Assembly (NCBI GenBank): GCA_900769285.1
Contig: CAAGGB010000240.1
Coordinates: forward strand, 1 to 22,416
DNA: 22,416 nucleotides
Direction of reading: 5' to 3'
Source of the DNA: Victivallales bacterium
Lineage (GTDB): Bacteria; Verrucomicrobiota; Lentisphaeria; Oligosphaerales; Oligosphaeraceae
Shown here: positions 22,253 through 22,416 of the stretch, in pieces
Layout of the letters: the number at the start of each line of letters is the position of its first letter
Numbering within the stretch: the first letter of the stretch is position 1
Made by a program: the position numbers and the translations under genes
Notes under the pieces: generated by a model
Seen by the model: the letters and a program-made list of their open reading frames with translations, nothing else
The model's database searches: none
Told to the model about the DNA's origin: nothing

Positions 22253-22365
22253 ATTCCGCCGAGCGAAGCGAGGTGGACAACAAGCCGCGAAGCGGCGACC
22301 CCTGATTAGCCGGGGGTGAAGCGCCGCGACAGCGGCGCTTCACCCCCGGAACGCAGACAAAAAAG
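22253..22365 (+). repeat. Structured intergenic repeat, copy B
   Basis: Same plan as copy A at 8755. Hairpin 1: CCGCC (22256-22260) with GGTGG (22272-22276), keeping a G-T/U wobble, loop containing GCGAAGC. Hairpin 2: GCCGC-GAA-GCGGC (22284-22296). The box CCCCTGATTAGCCGG follows (22299-22313). Hairpin 3: a perfect 18-bp stem (22310-22327 with 22332-22349) with loop GACA, unrelated in sequence to hairpin 3 of copy A. Then GCAGACAAAAAAG. Relative spacing of all boxes up to 22313 is identical to copy A. Confidence 0.8.
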
Positions 22366-22369
22366 ATTG

Positions 22370-22416
22370 GAGCACCGGAGGGGCGACCCTAGCCGCGAAG
22401 CGGCGACCCCTGATTA
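22370..22416 (+). repeat. Structured intergenic repeat, copy C (cut by contig end)
   Basis: Contains CCGGAGGGGCG (22375-22385), shared with copy A at 8789-8799, and then 25 bases (22392-22416) identical to 22284-22308 of copy B, ending in CCCCTGATTA. The contig stops exactly at the end of this repeated block. Confidence 0.75.

Larger units (their letters stand above)
21943..22416. other. Gene-free end of the contig
   Basis: No credible coding region is seen in these 474 bases. They contain the 5' region of the GlpA-like gene, including a hairpin GCCCGCA / TGCGGGC (22053-22075) with a 9-base loop, then structured repeat copy B (22253-22365) and the start of another copy (22370-22416). A TATAAC on the minus strand near 22147-22152 could be a -10 element, but no -35 is convincing. 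Confidence 0.6.

Noticed and set aside
22105..22305. Small plus-strand open frame near the contig end
   Set aside because: It runs through the structured repeat, has no ribosome site, and its tail is encoded by repeat hairpins.
22253..22416. CRISPR array
   Set aside because: The repeats are hairpin-rich and few, spacing is irregular, and there are no cas genes.

Overview
The window reads as one metagenomic or draft contig. Its first 28 bases are an Illumina sequencing adapter, and its last 25 bases are an exact copy of a repeat found 108 bases earlier, so both ends look like assembly breaks. The organism is probably a GC-rich member of the Lentisphaerota, or a close PVC relative such as Kiritimatiellota. 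The grounds are a pseudopilin with the [20 protein letters not shown]-type N terminus that these genomes carry in large numbers, a large right-handed beta-helix protein, and a glycoside hydrolase cluster. This is an inference from protein style; no rRNA is present.

Layout. (1) 29-1911: the 3' part of a drmB-like gene (DUF1998) followed by a drmC-like phospholipase D gene. These are two core parts of the anti-phage DISARM system, with visibly lower GC than the rest, and the upstream genes are cut off by the contig edge. (2) 1969-3361: a complete insertion sequence of the IS4 superfamily with unusually long terminal inverted repeats (about 130 bp) that run into the transposase coding region. 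(3) 3434-4370, minus: a DUF2752 membrane protein and a double-zinc-ribbon membrane protein. (4) 4671-8686, plus: a probable operon of a lipoprotein, a fused sugar-1-phosphate nucleotidyltransferase/sugar kinase resembling MurU+AmgK of peptidoglycan recycling, and the flavinyltransferase ApbE. (5) 8902-15698, minus: five genes in one direction (SDR dehydrogenase, RsgA GTPase, GH78 rhamnosidase, GH3 glycosidase, pseudopilin), closed by a strong intrinsic terminator at 8845-8884. (6) 15897-19421, plus: a secreted 1174-residue LamG/beta-helix protein. (7) 19479-21942, minus: a GlpA-like dehydrogenase with a [2Fe-2S] tail and a partner FAD/NAD oxidoreductase. (8) 21943-22416: non-coding, with structured repeats.

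How the genes may work together. The GH78, GH3 and SDR genes suggest breakdown of rhamnose-containing oligosaccharides inside the cell, since neither hydrolase shows a signal peptide. The secreted beta-helix protein may bind or process polysaccharide outside. The MurU-AmgK-like fusion points to salvage of cell-wall amino sugars. ApbE and the two flavoproteins belong to redox metabolism.

The most unusual non-coding signals are: a repeat of three successive hairpins found at 8755-8850 and 22253-22365, with a compensatory base pair change between copies; 9-nt tandem repeats that place in-frame TAG stops every three codons at the ends of two genes; and the coding-strand symmetry of the IS ends. 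No tRNA, rRNA or CRISPR array was seen.
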